Shown here piece by piece: positions 35,968 to 44,358 of a stretch of DNA of 64,000 bases. The notes beneath the pieces are model-generated. The model saw only the letters and a program-made list of their open reading frames with translations, was not told where the DNA came from and made no database searches. Source of the DNA: Enhydrobacter aerosaccus. GTDB lineage: Bacteria; Pseudomonadota; Alphaproteobacteria; Reyranellales; Reyranellaceae. The stretch lies in contig NZ_FUWJ01000008.1 in the NCBI RefSeq assembly GCF_900167455.1, positions 185,378-249,377 on the forward strand. The letters are read 5' to 3'. Within the stretch, counting starts at the first letter, position 1. Every line of letters starts with the position of its first letter. The position numbers were made by a program, and so were the translations under genes.

Positions 35968-37128
35968 GTGTCTTTAAGCATTCTTGTCGCACCGTCCGGC
36001 TTCAAGGAAAGCCTCGATGTATGGGCTGTGACTGAAGCGATCGCGACCGGCATCCAGCGAGCCATGCCGGAAGCCCGGGTGCTGAAATGCCCGATGGTGG
36101 ACGGCGGTGAAGGGTTCGTCAGAGCGCTGGTAGGCGTGACGGGTGGCACCATCCGGCGAATGGTTGTAACCGGCCCAATCGGCCTGCCCGTCGAGAGCTT
36201 CTACGGCTTCATGGGCGGGTCGGGGCCGAAGACGGCGATTGTTGAAATCGCCGCTGCGGCTGGCCTCTCTCTTGTACCGGGAGATCATCGGGATCCGACC
36301 CGCACAACAAGCTTTGGTGTCGGTGAGCTGATCCTTGACGCTCTCGACCACGGCGTCGAGCGGATCCTGATCGGTTGCGGCGACAGCGGCACCAATGACG
36401 GCGGCACTGGAATGGCACAGGCGCTCGGGGTGGGCCTTCTGGATCGCGATGGCAACCATATTGGTTTCGGCGGCGCCGAGCTAAGCCGAATCAGCCGTAT
36501 CGACTTGTCTCGGCGGGACCCCCGACTCAATCATGTTGTAATCGACGCCGCCGTGAATTGGCAGAATGTCCTTCTTGGAGACCGGGGTGTAGCCCGTCTG
36601 TTCGGTCCACAGAAGGGCGCCACCCCCGAGCAGGTCGCGGTCCTTGAGCACGCGCTTGAAATCTACGCAGATCGTGTTCGGGAGGCGACCGGTTGCGATA
36701 TCTCGACCGCTCCCGGGTCCGGTGCGTCGGGCGGGCTAGGAGCGGGGATTCGTGCACTCCTTGGCGGACGGCTGCACCCGCGGTTTCAGGTCATCATGCC
36801 TTTCCTAAAGTTCGATGACTTGCTCGCCGAGGCCGATCTCGTTGTGACGGCGGAAGGCTCGCTGGACGGGCTGACGCCCGTCGGCAAGATTCCGACAGAG
36901 GTCGCTCGACGAGCGAAGGCGCGGGGCCTACCCGTGGTGGCTCTTGCCGGCACTATCGGACCAGGCTGCATGGCGAACTTCGACCATGGCATCGATGCCT
37001 TCGCCGGGATCATAAAGCAGCCCTGCAGTCTCGATGAGGCGATCCGAGACGCACAGAAGCTCCTGATATGTGCGGCGGAAGATGCAGTTCGGATGATCGG
37101 GGTCGGGCTAGAGCGTTTCACGCTTTGA
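35968..37128 (+). CDS. Glycerate kinase (type I, GlxK/GarK family); end supplied by IS
   Basis: 386 residues from a GTG at 35968 (GAGGA six bases upstream; the longer frame to 35701 overlaps uppP and is not homologous). Family motifs: ILVAPSGFKESLDVWAV, CPMVDGGEGFV, AIVEIAAAAGLSLVP, GCGDSGTNDGGTGMAQALG and APGSGASGGLGAG. It makes 2- or 3-phosphoglycerate from glycerate. The last residues (LERFTL, stop) are encoded by the terminal inverted repeat of the IS630 element inserted at 37109, so the native C-terminus has been replaced, probably by only a few residues. Confidence 0.9.
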   Translation: MSLSILVAPSGFKESLDVWAVTEAIATGIQRAMPEARVLKCPMVDGGEGFVRALVGVTGGTIRRMVVTGPIGLPVESFYGFMGGSGPKTAIVEIAAAAGLSLVPGDHRDPTRTTSFGVGELILDALDHGVERILIGCGDSGTNDGGTGMAQALGVGLLDRDGNHIGFGGAELSRISRIDLSRRDPRLNHVVIDAAVNWQNVLLGDRGVARLFGPQKGATPEQVAVLEHALEIYADRVREATGCDISTAPGSGASGGLGAGIRALLGGRLHPRFQVIMPFLKFDDLLAEADLVVTAEGSLDGLTPVGKIPTEVARRAKARGLPVVALAGTIGPGCMANFDHGIDAFAGIIKQPCSLDEAIRDAQKLLICAAEDAVRMIGVGLERFTL

Positions 37129-37134
37129 CGTGAT
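37109..37134 (+). repeat. Left terminal inverted repeat of the IS630 element
   Basis: It begins TAGAGCGTTTCACGCTTTGA and pairs with the right end; the first 8 bases are identical and the match fades inward. It also encodes the last residues and stop of the glycerate kinase. Confidence 0.75.
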
Positions 37135-37690
37135 CGTATCCAGCGCTTTGGATGTAGTTGCAGCATTCGGATTGGCGGATGCTCTTGAGGAGCTTGCCGA
37201 CGTATCGCGAGATGCCATCCGGGGTGCGCTTCTGGGCGAGCCTCATCCAGTGTTTGATCTTGGAGAAGGCCTTTTCGATCGGATTGAGATCGGGCGAGTA
37301 GGGCGGGAGGTACCAAAGCCTCGCGCCAACGGCTTTGAGCATCGGGCGCAAGGCCTTTGCTTTGTGGCTGCCGAGATTGTCGAGGACGACGATGTCTCCG
37401 GTCCGCAGGACGGGCAACAGCAGCTGCTCGACATAGGCGCGGAAGCACTGGCCATTGATCGGACCGTCGAAGATACAGGGTGCTGTGATCCCGTCCCAGC
37501 GGAGCGCACCGAGGAAGGTCAGGGTTCGCCACCGTCCTTGAGGGGCGAAACCGCGCAGGCGCTGGCCCTTCGGGGCCCAGCCTCGCAAGGGAACCATGTT
37601 TGTCTTGATCCAGGTCTCGTCGATGAAGACCAGGCGGCGCGGATCGAGGCCGGCCTGCAGGGCCTGCCAGCGCCGTCGCCGACGGGCCAC
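37118..37690 (-). CDS. IS630-family transposase, catalytic part (orfB)
   Basis: 190 residues in the listed frame, extended upstream by frameshifting. It carries the DDE catalytic triad region: RLVFIDETWIKTNM (first Asp), DIVVLDNLGSHKA (second Asp) and YLPPYSPDLNPIEKAFSKIK (Glu), the standard IS630 signature. The DNA-binding half is in orfA; translation across the A8 run (37723-37730 on the plus strand as T8) joins FKK to TLFALEQARADV in this frame. Confidence 0.9.
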   Translation of the reverse strand: MARRRRRWQALQAGLDPRRLVFIDETWIKTNMVPLRGWAPKGQRLRGFAPQGRWRTLTFLGALRWDGITAPCIFDGPINGQCFRAYVEQLLLPVLRTGDIVVLDNLGSHKAKALRPMLKAVGARLWYLPPYSPDLNPIEKAFSKIKHWMRLAQKRTPDGISRYVGKLLKSIRQSECCNYIQSAGYDHVKA

Positions 37691-37706
37691 GTCGGCCCGG
37701 GCCTGC

Positions 37707-38063
37707 TCAAGAGCGAACAGTGTTTTTTTTGAAGCTCAGTCCTTCGCGGCGCAGGAATGTCCACACCGCATTGTGCGAGACGACGATACCCCGGATCGCC
37801 AGCTCATCCTTGAGCTTGTGCAGCGTCAGATGCGGCGTCTGGTCGATCCGCTCCCGAATGAAAGCCCGATGGGCCTCCAGCACCGGTTTGCGGTGCCCGC
37901 CGACCTTGCCCGGCGCTACCGACCCCGTCGCCCGATAGCGCTGCGACCACTTCACGACCGTCGACGCCGCAACATCAAACCGGGCCGCCACAGACCGGCA
38001 GCTCTCGCCGGCTCCTACCGCTGCAACGACACGCTCACGCAGGTCTTTCGAGAGAGGACGCAT
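37707..38063 (-). CDS. IS630-family transposase, DNA-binding part (orfA)
   Basis: 118 residues with a helix-turn-helix of the Tc1/IS630 type: LSKDLRERVVAAVGAGESCR, SVAARFDVAASTVVKWSQRY, then a winged-helix region (DQTPHLTLHKLKDELAIRG, VVSHNAVWTFLRREGLSFKK). It ends shortly after the poly-A slip site. Expected to be made alone as a regulator or fused to orfB as transposase. Confidence 0.9.
   Translation of the reverse strand: MRPLSKDLRERVVAAVGAGESCRSVAARFDVAASTVVKWSQRYRATGSVAPGKVGGHRKPVLEAHRAFIRERIDQTPHLTLHKLKDELAIRGIVVSHNAVWTFLRREGLSFKKNTVRS
37723..37730 (-). other. A8 slippery run joining orfA and orfB
   Basis: Eight consecutive A on the coding strand directly before the orfA end. A net shift of one base joins orfA (SFKK) to orfB (TLFALEQ). 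Poly-A runs of this length cause transcriptional or ribosomal slippage in IS630 elements. Confidence 0.7.
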
Positions 38064-38129
38064 CGATGCTGGCCTCCATTCCAGCCAGCATCTTGAATCA
38101 CATCCAGCCCACTTCCGGAATCCCCTTTG

Positions 38130-38155
38130 ATTCCCTCAAGTCATGAAGCGCTCTA
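38130..38155 (-). repeat. Right terminal inverted repeat of the IS630 element
   Basis: Read inward from 38155: TAGAGCGCTTCATGACTTGA. It matches the left end at 16 of the first 20 positions or close to that by eye. Confidence 0.7.
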
Positions 38156-38813
38156 GTTCTCGGGTTAAAGAAGTCAGCGCAATCGCCAGCCGAGGACTTG
38201 TAGCATGAGGCACTTAGACCGCACGCAACCCGACCTGGGTGGCGAGAGGCCCAACCAACGCACGGGCGAGACTGGCCTCGGCGGCCGGAAGTGGCCATGC
38301 TGCGCCACCGGTCCTTTCGCTCCGAGCGACCAGATTTCACCGAGTTCATCCGCGAACCGCAGCCGCCGCATCCTCTCCACCGGGCTTGTTGACGGTCGCC
38401 TCGCTGGCCACGGTCACTGTCCGGAAGGGCATCTTTTCTTGATGATGTAGGTGTTCCAGTTCTGTTAGTTGGCGTGGAAATGGCCGAATTGGCAGTTGGA
38501 CAATATCCATTCGGACTGCACTTGCTTGACGCTATGCTTGTGAATGCGGTCGTCATAGCGCACTCACAAACCAGAGAATAACCTGGAGCGCTCAATAAAT
38601 TCAGGTGGTTGGGGCACGATGCAGAGTGGGCCAGCATACTGCATCCGGCGGTACCGGTGCTAAGGCGTGAAGCTGCTTGCTGCGCCGAAGAATTATGAGC
38701 GGGCGATGCGGCAATTCGTCGACATGTACAAGTTGATGTCGATACTTTGGCTCTTATAGATTTTTTGTTCACGCCGCGCGAGGCATTAGGAAGCTGGCCG
38801 CTTTGCGAGAGAT
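38156..38813. other. Gap with unidentified broken coding traces
   Basis: On the minus strand near 38440-38580 the text RIHKHSVKQVQSEWILSNCQ and FGHFHAN, then a stop, then QNWNTYIIKK looks protein-like but I cannot place it. Downstream frames shift several times. It is best taken as debris next to the IS element. Confidence 0.35.
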
Positions 38814-39101
38814 TCAGAAGCGACTCCGACCGGCTAAAATTTCGTGTGTTTCGGCCGCGTGGACCCTTAAGTAGCCTTTCCCCTGAGAACCTCGATGGTC
38901 GAGTGTCGATCTGGAAATCACCTTCAAAGTATCGACGCTGCCGTTGGCAAGCCGCGGCGTCATCTCTTGCCAGGCAATCGACAGCACTACATCGTTTACA
39001 CTCGGCACTTTGGGCGCTGTGCCTTCAATCTTGGAAGCATGAGGAGCAATCCTTGCTGGTACCCTGATTACCGCACGGAAGCGTCGAGGATTCTTATTCA
39101 T
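38814..39101 (-). CDS. 95-residue protein of unknown function under a MerR-type promoter
   Basis: It starts at ATG 39101 with AAGGA eight bases upstream and lies about 25 bases downstream of a well-formed MerR-type promoter on the same strand. The product (MNKNPRRFRAVIRVPARIAP ... RSRF) is basic with no signal, helix or domain I recognise. It may be a chance frame occupying the place of a lost metal-resistance gene. Confidence 0.35.
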   Translation of the reverse strand: MNKNPRRFRAVIRVPARIAPHASKIEGTAPKVPSVNDVVLSIAWQEMTPRLANGSVDTLKVISRSTLDHRGSQGKGYLRVHAAETHEILAGRSRF

Positions 39102-39130
39102 GGAGGTTGTCCTTGATCTGCGTTAGCGCA

Positions 39131-39161
39131 ATTATGAATCCTGTAGTGGCTATAGAAACAA
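39131..39161 (-). promoter_or_regulatory. MerR-type promoter divergent from the MerR gene
   Basis: Minus strand: TTGTTT, 19-base spacer CTATAGCCACTACAGGATT, CATAAT. The dyad CTATAG...CTACAG is close to PbrR and ZntR operators. It points away from the MerR gene at 39175, the usual arrangement for regulator and target. Confidence 0.7.
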
Positions 39162-39174
39162 GGGGCCTGTTGCC

Positions 39175-39570
39175 ATGATGTCCATTGGTACGCTTTCAAA
39201 GAAAAGCGGCGTCCACATTGAGACCATTCGCTATTACGAGCGCGCCGGCGTATTGCCGAAGGCACGCCGCGCCCCCAATGGCCGCAGGGTTTATGGCCAC
39301 GAGGATACCGGGCGGCTGGCCTTCATCCGCCAGGCGCGCGAGTTGGGATTTGAGCTCATTTCCGTAAGGGCGCTGCTTGCCTTGCAGGAGAGGCCTGAAC
39401 TGTCCTGCAAGGCAGCGTCGCAACTAGCTTCTGCACAGCTCGCAGCCGTCGAAAGTCGCCTGAACCGCCTGATCGTGCTGCGCGACGAACTAAGGCGCAT
39501 GGTGCGCGCTTGCAAGAATGGCCGCGTCGGTGATTGCCGCGTGATCGAAGCTCTCACCAATATGCACTGA
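39175..39570 (+). CDS. MerR-family metal-responsive regulator
   Basis: 131 residues. The N-terminal winged helix has IGTLSKKSGVHIETIRYYERAG; a dimerisation helix follows; metal-binding cysteines are in PELSCKAAS (start of the long helix), and RACKNGRVGDCRVIE (C-terminal loop). This Cys spacing is that of the MerR/PbrR/CadR/ZntR group for Hg, Pb, Cd or Zn, not CueR. AAGGGG precedes the ATG pair. It should act on the divergent promoter at 39131-39161 and perhaps on the matching ones elsewhere in the window. Confidence 0.9.
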   Translation: MMSIGTLSKKSGVHIETIRYYERAGVLPKARRAPNGRRVYGHEDTGRLAFIRQARELGFELISVRALLALQERPELSCKAASQLASAQLAAVESRLNRLIVLRDELRRMVRACKNGRVGDCRVIEALTNMH

Positions 39571-39585
39571 TCTTCGGCCGGTTGC

Positions 39586-40959
39586 TCAATTATCAGCAGA
39601 TGGCGGTGGCAGCTCGATGTTGATCGCTCCCGGGTCAGCCGTCGATGCCGGCGCCCGCGTCACAATTTGCGGCACCGCGATGAGAAGCCCAACCATCAAA
39701 ATCTGTAGAACGAGAAACGGCACGGCACCCCAGTAGATCTGCGATGTAGGGACAGAAGACGGCGTTACGCTGCGGAGGTTGTAGAGCGCGATCCCAAATG
39801 GCGGATGCATGAACGAGGTCTGCAGATTGACGGCAAGCAGCACCGTAAACCAGACCATGTCGATGCCGAGCTGGCGCGCGATTGGCGCGATCAGCGGCAG
39901 CACGATGAAAGCGATCTCGAAGAAATCCAAGAAGAACGCCAGGAAGAATATCGCCACGTTGACGAAAACGATGAAGCCTACTTGGCCTGCCGGCAGAAAC
40001 TTAAAGAGCGATTCGATCCAGAGGTGACCTTCAAGGCCACGGAACACCAGCATGAAGAAGGACGCCCCGAGCAATAGAAAAATGATGCCGGAACAAAGTA
40101 TGCCGGTGACATCCATTGCTTGGCGAAGATTGCGCCCGGTCAGCTTTCGCCCTGCCAGTCCCAGCAGCAAGATAGCGACGACGCCAATGGCGCCGCCCTC
40201 GGTCGGCGTTGCTATGCCAAAACAGATCGCTGCCAGCACGGCAGAAACGATACCCAAAGGCGGGCCGGCCGCGCGTATAACCTCAAGGACTAACTGCGAC
40301 TGTGGCGCGACATCCCCGCCCAATGTGGAAGGAGCGCGCTCGGGCGACAGGCGCGTGACGAGGAAGATGTACGACAGATACAAAGCGACGAGGAGCGCCG
40401 CCGGCAAGAGCGCGCCTCGATAGATCTCGAGAAGAGACACTTCGAGCTGTTCTGCCAGAATGATGAGAACGAGGCTTGGCGGAATGACCTGGGCGAGCGT
40501 GCCGGCCGCAGCAACTACCCCCGTGGCGAGTTTCGGATCGTACTTTGCACGCAGCATCACGGGCAGCGAGATCAGCCCGATAGCCACCACCGACGCTGAA
40601 ACGAAGCCGGTGATCGCAGAGAGGGCTGCACCAACAACAATGGTTGTGTATGCTAACCCACCGGACAGACGCCCAAATAGACGATTGAGCGCAACAAACA
40701 TATCCTCGGCTATGCCTGTGCGCTCAAGCAGCATTCCCATGAAAATCAGGAGCGGCAGCGCTAGCAGGTTGTCGTTGTTGAACGTCCCCTGAATGCGGAA
40801 GAGCATATTGTTCAAGAAAGTAACGTTGAAGTGGCCCGTCGTGACGCCGATGGCGCCGAAAACGCCAGCGACCGCTGCGAGCGAGAAGGCAACCGGAAAC
40901 CCGGCGAAGAGTGCCATCACGAGACAGAGGAACATCGCCGGCGCAAGGATTTCCGTCAT
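39586..40959 (-). CDS. dctM: TRAP transporter large permease (DctM)
   Basis: 457 residues with about twelve membrane segments and DctM signatures: FAGFPVAFSLAAVAGVFGA, LLALPLLIFMGMLLERTGIA, IPPSLVLIILAEQLEVSL, GIATPTEGGAIGVV and NLQTSFMHPPFGIALYNLR. The Phe-Met-His-Pro-Pro end motif is typical of the mannitol/chloroaromatic-type TRAP subfamily. It follows dctQ with one base between. No substrate-binding DctP gene is nearby, so substrate is unknown. Confidence 0.93.
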   Translation of the reverse strand: MTEILAPAMFLCLVMALFAGFPVAFSLAAVAGVFGAIGVTTGHFNVTFLNNMLFRIQGTFNNDNLLALPLLIFMGMLLERTGIAEDMFVALNRLFGRLSGGLAYTTIVVGAALSAITGFVSASVVAIGLISLPVMLRAKYDPKLATGVVAAAGTLAQVIPPSLVLIILAEQLEVSLLEIYRGALLPAALLVALYLSYIFLVTRLSPERAPSTLGGDVAPQSQLVLEVIRAAGPPLGIVSAVLAAICFGIATPTEGGAIGVVAILLLGLAGRKLTGRNLRQAMDVTGILCSGIIFLLLGASFFMLVFRGLEGHLWIESLFKFLPAGQVGFIVFVNVAIFFLAFFLDFFEIAFIVLPLIAPIARQLGIDMVWFTVLLAVNLQTSFMHPPFGIALYNLRSVTPSSVPTSQIYWGAVPFLVLQILMVGLLIAVPQIVTRAPASTADPGAINIELPPPSADN

Positions 40960-40960
40960 A

Positions 40961-41515
40961 TCAACGGTCCTCGATCAGCCGGTGCCGGTGCATCGGCCGC
41001 GGAAGAATGCCCCTGAGACAGGCAGCGCAGCGGATGGCTTCGGCGATGCCCTGCAGCGCGAGCAGGAAGAAGCCAACTGGTATGAAGCCCTTTATGATCC
41101 ATGCGGGAATGTGGCTCGTGCTTTCTCGCGTCGCCCGGCTCTCGCCGGAAAGAAAGGCGATAACGAATTGCGGCAAACTCACCCAAACGAGTGCGGCGCA
41201 CACCGGCAGGAGAACGAGGCAAATTCCAATGAGGTCGAGCCAGGCAAGGCCCCGTTCGCCTAGCCGGCCAGCCAGGATGTCGATGCGCACGTGCTCGTCT
41301 CGTTGAAAGGTATAGGCAGCCATCAACAAGACAACGGCGGCGAAAAACTGCCATTGGAGATCGAACGCCGACGCATACGCCAGCGAGAAGAATTTTCGGC
41401 TCAGAGCGTTTGCCGTGATGAGAATGGCGTTCGCGAGCAATCCCCAGCGCACGTACTGCGCAACGGTTCTATTCATACCGTCGATTGCATGTGCGATACT
41501 TAGCAACCCACGCAT
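40961..41515 (-). CDS. dctQ: TRAP transporter small permease (DctQ)
   Basis: 184 residues with four membrane segments. Family features: NALSRKFFSLAYASAFDLQW, DEHVRIDILAGRLGERGLAW and PAWIIKGFIPVGFFLLALQG. With DctM it forms the membrane part of a sodium-driven TRAP importer. The upstream 290 bases contain no DctP gene. A broken relative is at 21386-21740. Confidence 0.9.
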   Translation of the reverse strand: MRGLLSIAHAIDGMNRTVAQYVRWGLLANAILITANALSRKFFSLAYASAFDLQWQFFAAVVLLMAAYTFQRDEHVRIDILAGRLGERGLAWLDLIGICLVLLPVCAALVWVSLPQFVIAFLSGESRATRESTSHIPAWIIKGFIPVGFFLLALQGIAEAIRCAACLRGILPRPMHRHRLIEDR

Positions 41516-41805
41516 GTCAGTCGCCCCGCTTCAGTCCGCAAATGGGTATGCCGGCAGGGAGACCACTGCTGCCGGTAGATCTAAGAGATGGTGCACCCTG
41601 TAGCCGCTAGAGGATCAAGAACGAATGTATCCTCAGCATTCGGCTGTCGATTTCACTGTTACTGCATTTCAGAAGATTAGACTGTGTCCACGCCATGAAT
41701 CATGACGCCGCAGCTCTGATGGCTGCGTGCATGAGGATCAAACGACGGATGTGCAGCGACAAGGGAGTGCTTTGGCACCTTCTGAACGCGAAATAGTGCG
41801 CCGCT

Positions 41806-43740
41806 TCAGCCCTGTGAATCCCTGCGCTCCGCGGAAGCGAGACGCTGATTGTTCCAGAAGCCAATCAAGAGCAAGGCGGCCATCGCGACCTGGGCTGAAA
41901 CACCCTGGACTGTCGGGTAGAGGCCGAGGATTGCCACGCGGATAACGCCAGGGAGGGGACTCATCGGCAACCATCCGGCTTCCTGCAAGGCCGATACGCC
42001 TTTGCCGACCAGCACGACGCACAGGACGGCAAGCAAGGCCGAACTATAGGCGAAGAATTTTCCGACTGGCAGGGCACGACCGTAGCGCATCAACGCCCAG
42101 GCGATGGCCGTCAATACGATGATGGCCGTGCCTGCACCGGCGATGACTGCCCAGCCATGCTCCTCGCTCCAGATGGCCGTGTAGAACAGGATGGTCTCGA
42201 AGACCTCGCGGTAAACAACGACGAAGGTGAGGCCGAACAGGCCCCAGGTGGATCCTCGCGAAAGCGCCTGCCCGAGCTTGTCTCGAATGTAGCGCTGCCA
42301 GGCATCCGCCTGGCTCTTGCCATGCATCCAGATACCTACCCACAACAGAACAATTGCCGCGAGCAACGATCCAAAACCCTCGGTGAGTTCGCGGTCTGCC
42401 CCGCTGATTGCGATGAGGTAGGTCGCTGCTGCCCAGGTAAGGACGCCCGCTACCAGCGCCGCGATCCAGCCACCGTGTACATAGGACAGGATTTCGTGTC
42501 GCTCCGCCTTGCGCAGGAGGGTGAGCATGACGACCACGATCAACAGTGCCTCAAGGCCTTCACGCAGCAAGACCGTGAATGCGGCGAAAAAGCTGGACGA
42601 CATCGAGGCATGCTGGGGGTCGAGTGCAGCTTCGGCGTCGTTGAACAAGTTCTCCAGGGCCTTGGCCTGTGCGCGTATGCCTTCCACGGCGGCGCCGCGC
42701 GTAATGGCAGCACGCAGTTCACCCATCCCGGCTTCGATCCCTACCATCAGCGCATGATTGCGGGTCGACAGGATTGGCTCGATCGGCTCGAACCCGTCGA
42801 GGTAGGCCGACAAGGCCAGATCGGTCGCAGCGCGGCGATCCCCCTTTTCATAGGCAAGGACCGCCTCGCCGAGCCGCGTTCGGGCCAGCGTGAGTGATGC
42901 GGTCGACAGCTGGACGACTGCTGAAGGATTGCGGCGCAGGTAGGCGGTGATCGCATCAGCCTTGTCGTCGCCAAGGCTGGTCGCGAGCGTTGCCGGCCTC
43001 TCTCCGACCAGACTCACCAAAGTGGTGCGTTGGCGCAGGTCGGCGTCTGACTTCCAAACCTGCTCGCCTTTGGCGGCATCCTCAGCCGGATAGGCCAGCG
43101 AGCCGACATAAAATGCCAGGGCCCACCGGTCTTGCGGTGGCAGATGGCCGAAGCTTGCCATGCTGGTGCCGTCAAGACCCTGCTCGATCACTTGGTAGAG
43201 CGCGAAAATACTGCGCTCGTTGGCGCGGTCCTTGTCCGTAAAGGCGATCGGGGCCGGGTCCAGGCCGGCCGAGGCAACGCCTTTGCCATTGCCGGTGGCG
43301 CCATGGCAGCTCGCACAATTCTCGGCATAGAGAGCTCGGCCACGCGCGTAATCGGGAACGGCGCTTGGCGCCAAGGGAACTGGATAGGCTTTGATCAAGT
43401 CGGCAGCCAGCGATCGAGCCAAGGTGGCAATAACTTCAGGCGCCGCCTTCCGGCCGATCGCGGCTTGAACGTCGACCGCTTGTCGTTGCAGCTCCGCTTT
43501 CGCGGCAGACGGCAGGAGGGTCTCGAGCCTATCCTTCACAGAGCCGGCGAATTCGACCATCTCTGCATATTCGTTCTCGCTGATGATCGTTCCGTCACGT
43601 ACAGCCTCCCGATAGTCGATCGCCATGTAGTCGAGCAGCCGCCACACGGTGAGGACGTTGGCGTTATCGGCACGGATTGCTGTTACTGGGATGAGACTGG
43701 CGATGAGCAGGACGCAAAGCGCGATCGCACGAGTGAACAT
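41806..43740 (-). CDS. Cytochrome c-FTR1 fusion, high-affinity iron permease
   Basis: 644 residues from ATG 43740 (the in-frame TTG at 43758 is less likely). A signal peptide ends ...VTAIRA. A periplasmic domain includes a cytochrome c heme site (YAENCASCHGATGNG, around residue 140) with a possible Met ligand in TSMASFGHLPP. The C-terminal half is the seven-helix FTR1 permease with REGLEA and REVFET motifs (RExxE iron path). FTR1 takes up Fe(III) after oxidation at the membrane; the built-in heme domain could serve the electron step. The fusion is known in proteobacteria. Bases 41516-41805 downstream are empty. Confidence 0.92.
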   Translation of the reverse strand: MFTRAIALCVLLIASLIPVTAIRADNANVLTVWRLLDYMAIDYREAVRDGTIISENEYAEMVEFAGSVKDRLETLLPSAAKAELQRQAVDVQAAIGRKAAPEVIATLARSLAADLIKAYPVPLAPSAVPDYARGRALYAENCASCHGATGNGKGVASAGLDPAPIAFTDKDRANERSIFALYQVIEQGLDGTSMASFGHLPPQDRWALAFYVGSLAYPAEDAAKGEQVWKSDADLRQRTTLVSLVGERPATLATSLGDDKADAITAYLRRNPSAVVQLSTASLTLARTRLGEAVLAYEKGDRRAATDLALSAYLDGFEPIEPILSTRNHALMVGIEAGMGELRAAITRGAAVEGIRAQAKALENLFNDAEAALDPQHASMSSSFFAAFTVLLREGLEALLIVVVMLTLLRKAERHEILSYVHGGWIAALVAGVLTWAAATYLIAISGADRELTEGFGSLLAAIVLLWVGIWMHGKSQADAWQRYIRDKLGQALSRGSTWGLFGLTFVVVYREVFETILFYTAIWSEEHGWAVIAGAGTAIIVLTAIAWALMRYGRALPVGKFFAYSSALLAVLCVVLVGKGVSALQEAGWLPMSPLPGVIRVAILGLYPTVQGVSAQVAMAALLLIGFWNNQRLASAERRDSQG

Positions 43741-43927
43741 CTCGACTTCGTATCGCAAATGCGACTCTCTCGCAATGACGGTTGCGCTGACTGAATGATC
43801 GAGCCGCCCACGCCTTCATGCAATTCAGTCGACAGGCGACTGCGCTTTGCACTCGTTGTGCGAGGGAAGCCTGGGCGACCTCTTGGGGGTCGAGATTGAA
43901 TACCGGCTCCGATGTAGTGGTTAGGTG

Positions 43928-44047
43928 CCATCCCATCACCAATCCATAGATCGCGGGGATCACGAGCAAGGTGATCGCCGCCGAACTTGCCATCCCCCCG
44001 ATCATCGGCACCGCGATGCGTTGCATGACCTCCGAACCACGAGTTCC
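43928..44047 (-). pseudogene. 3' fragment of a cusA-type gene
   Basis: The minus-strand frame reads GTRGSEVMQRIAVPMIGGMA, SSAAITLLVIPAIYGLVMGW, matching the end of CusA (9920-13063) residue by residue at most places. Similarity stops abruptly at 44047; two bases further a MerR-type promoter starts on the other strand. All of the rest of cusA is missing. Confidence 0.85.
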
Positions 44048-44048
44048 C

Positions 44049-44079
44049 TTGACCTTGGAGCTAACTCCAGGGGTTAGGT
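44049..44079 (+). promoter_or_regulatory. MerR-type promoter of the copZ-like/ATPase genes
   Basis: TTGACC, 19-base spacer TTGGAGCTAACTCCAGGGG, TTAGGT, about 37 bases before the CopZ-like ATG. The inner dyad TTGGAG/CTCCAG is a good MerR-type operator. Confidence 0.7.
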
Positions 44080-44115
44080 TACGCTCGTCGACAGCACTTC
44101 ACCGGGAGCCGATGA

Positions 44116-44331
44116 ATGAAATCCGCGACATTCAAGATCGAAGGGATGAACTGCGATGGCTGCGCCGGCAGGATCAAGGCGCTGGCCGAGAAACTACCTG
44201 GCGTGCAGGCAGCTACTGTCTCCTTCTCACAGGCCGAAGCCTGCATCCTCTTCAATCCGCAGACCGTAACCGAAGATCGTCTTGTCGCGCTGGTTCACGA
44301 CGCTGGCTTTCGCGTCGTCGCCCACGAATAG
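44116..44331 (+). CDS. CopZ-like HMA metallochaperone
   Basis: 71 residues forming one HMA domain: FKIEGMNCDGCAGRIKALAE (CxxC at about residues 13-16), then the ferredoxin-like repeat ending LVALVHDAGFRVVAH. Such proteins carry Cu(I) or a related soft metal to P1B ATPases, here encoded 27 bases downstream. GGGAG precedes the ATG. Confidence 0.9.
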   Translation: MKSATFKIEGMNCDGCAGRIKALAEKLPGVQAATVSFSQAEACILFNPQTVTEDRLVALVHDAGFRVVAHE

Positions 44332-44358
44332 CGATCGTCGCATTCACTGGTGCAAGCA

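Larger units (their letters stand above)
37109..38155 (-). mobile_element. IS630-family insertion sequence, about 1.05 kb
   Basis: Two minus-strand frames (orfA 37707-38063, orfB 37118-37690) make a Tc1/mariner-like transposase. Imperfect terminal inverted repeats start TAGAGCGTTTCACG on the left (37109) and, read inward, TAGAGCGCTTCATGA on the right (38155). Both ends carry a TA, consistent with the TA target duplication of this family. It has inserted into the last codons of the glycerate kinase gene. Confidence 0.88.

Noticed and set aside
37723-37730. T8 run as a transcription terminator
   Set aside because: No stem precedes it and it sits at the orfA/orfB junction, where it acts as a slippery site.
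38098-38772. 224-codon minus-strand frame beside the IS element
   Set aside because: Low-complexity Ser/Thr/Cys/Arg text with no family match; adjacent frames carry the only protein-like words and these are interrupted by stops.
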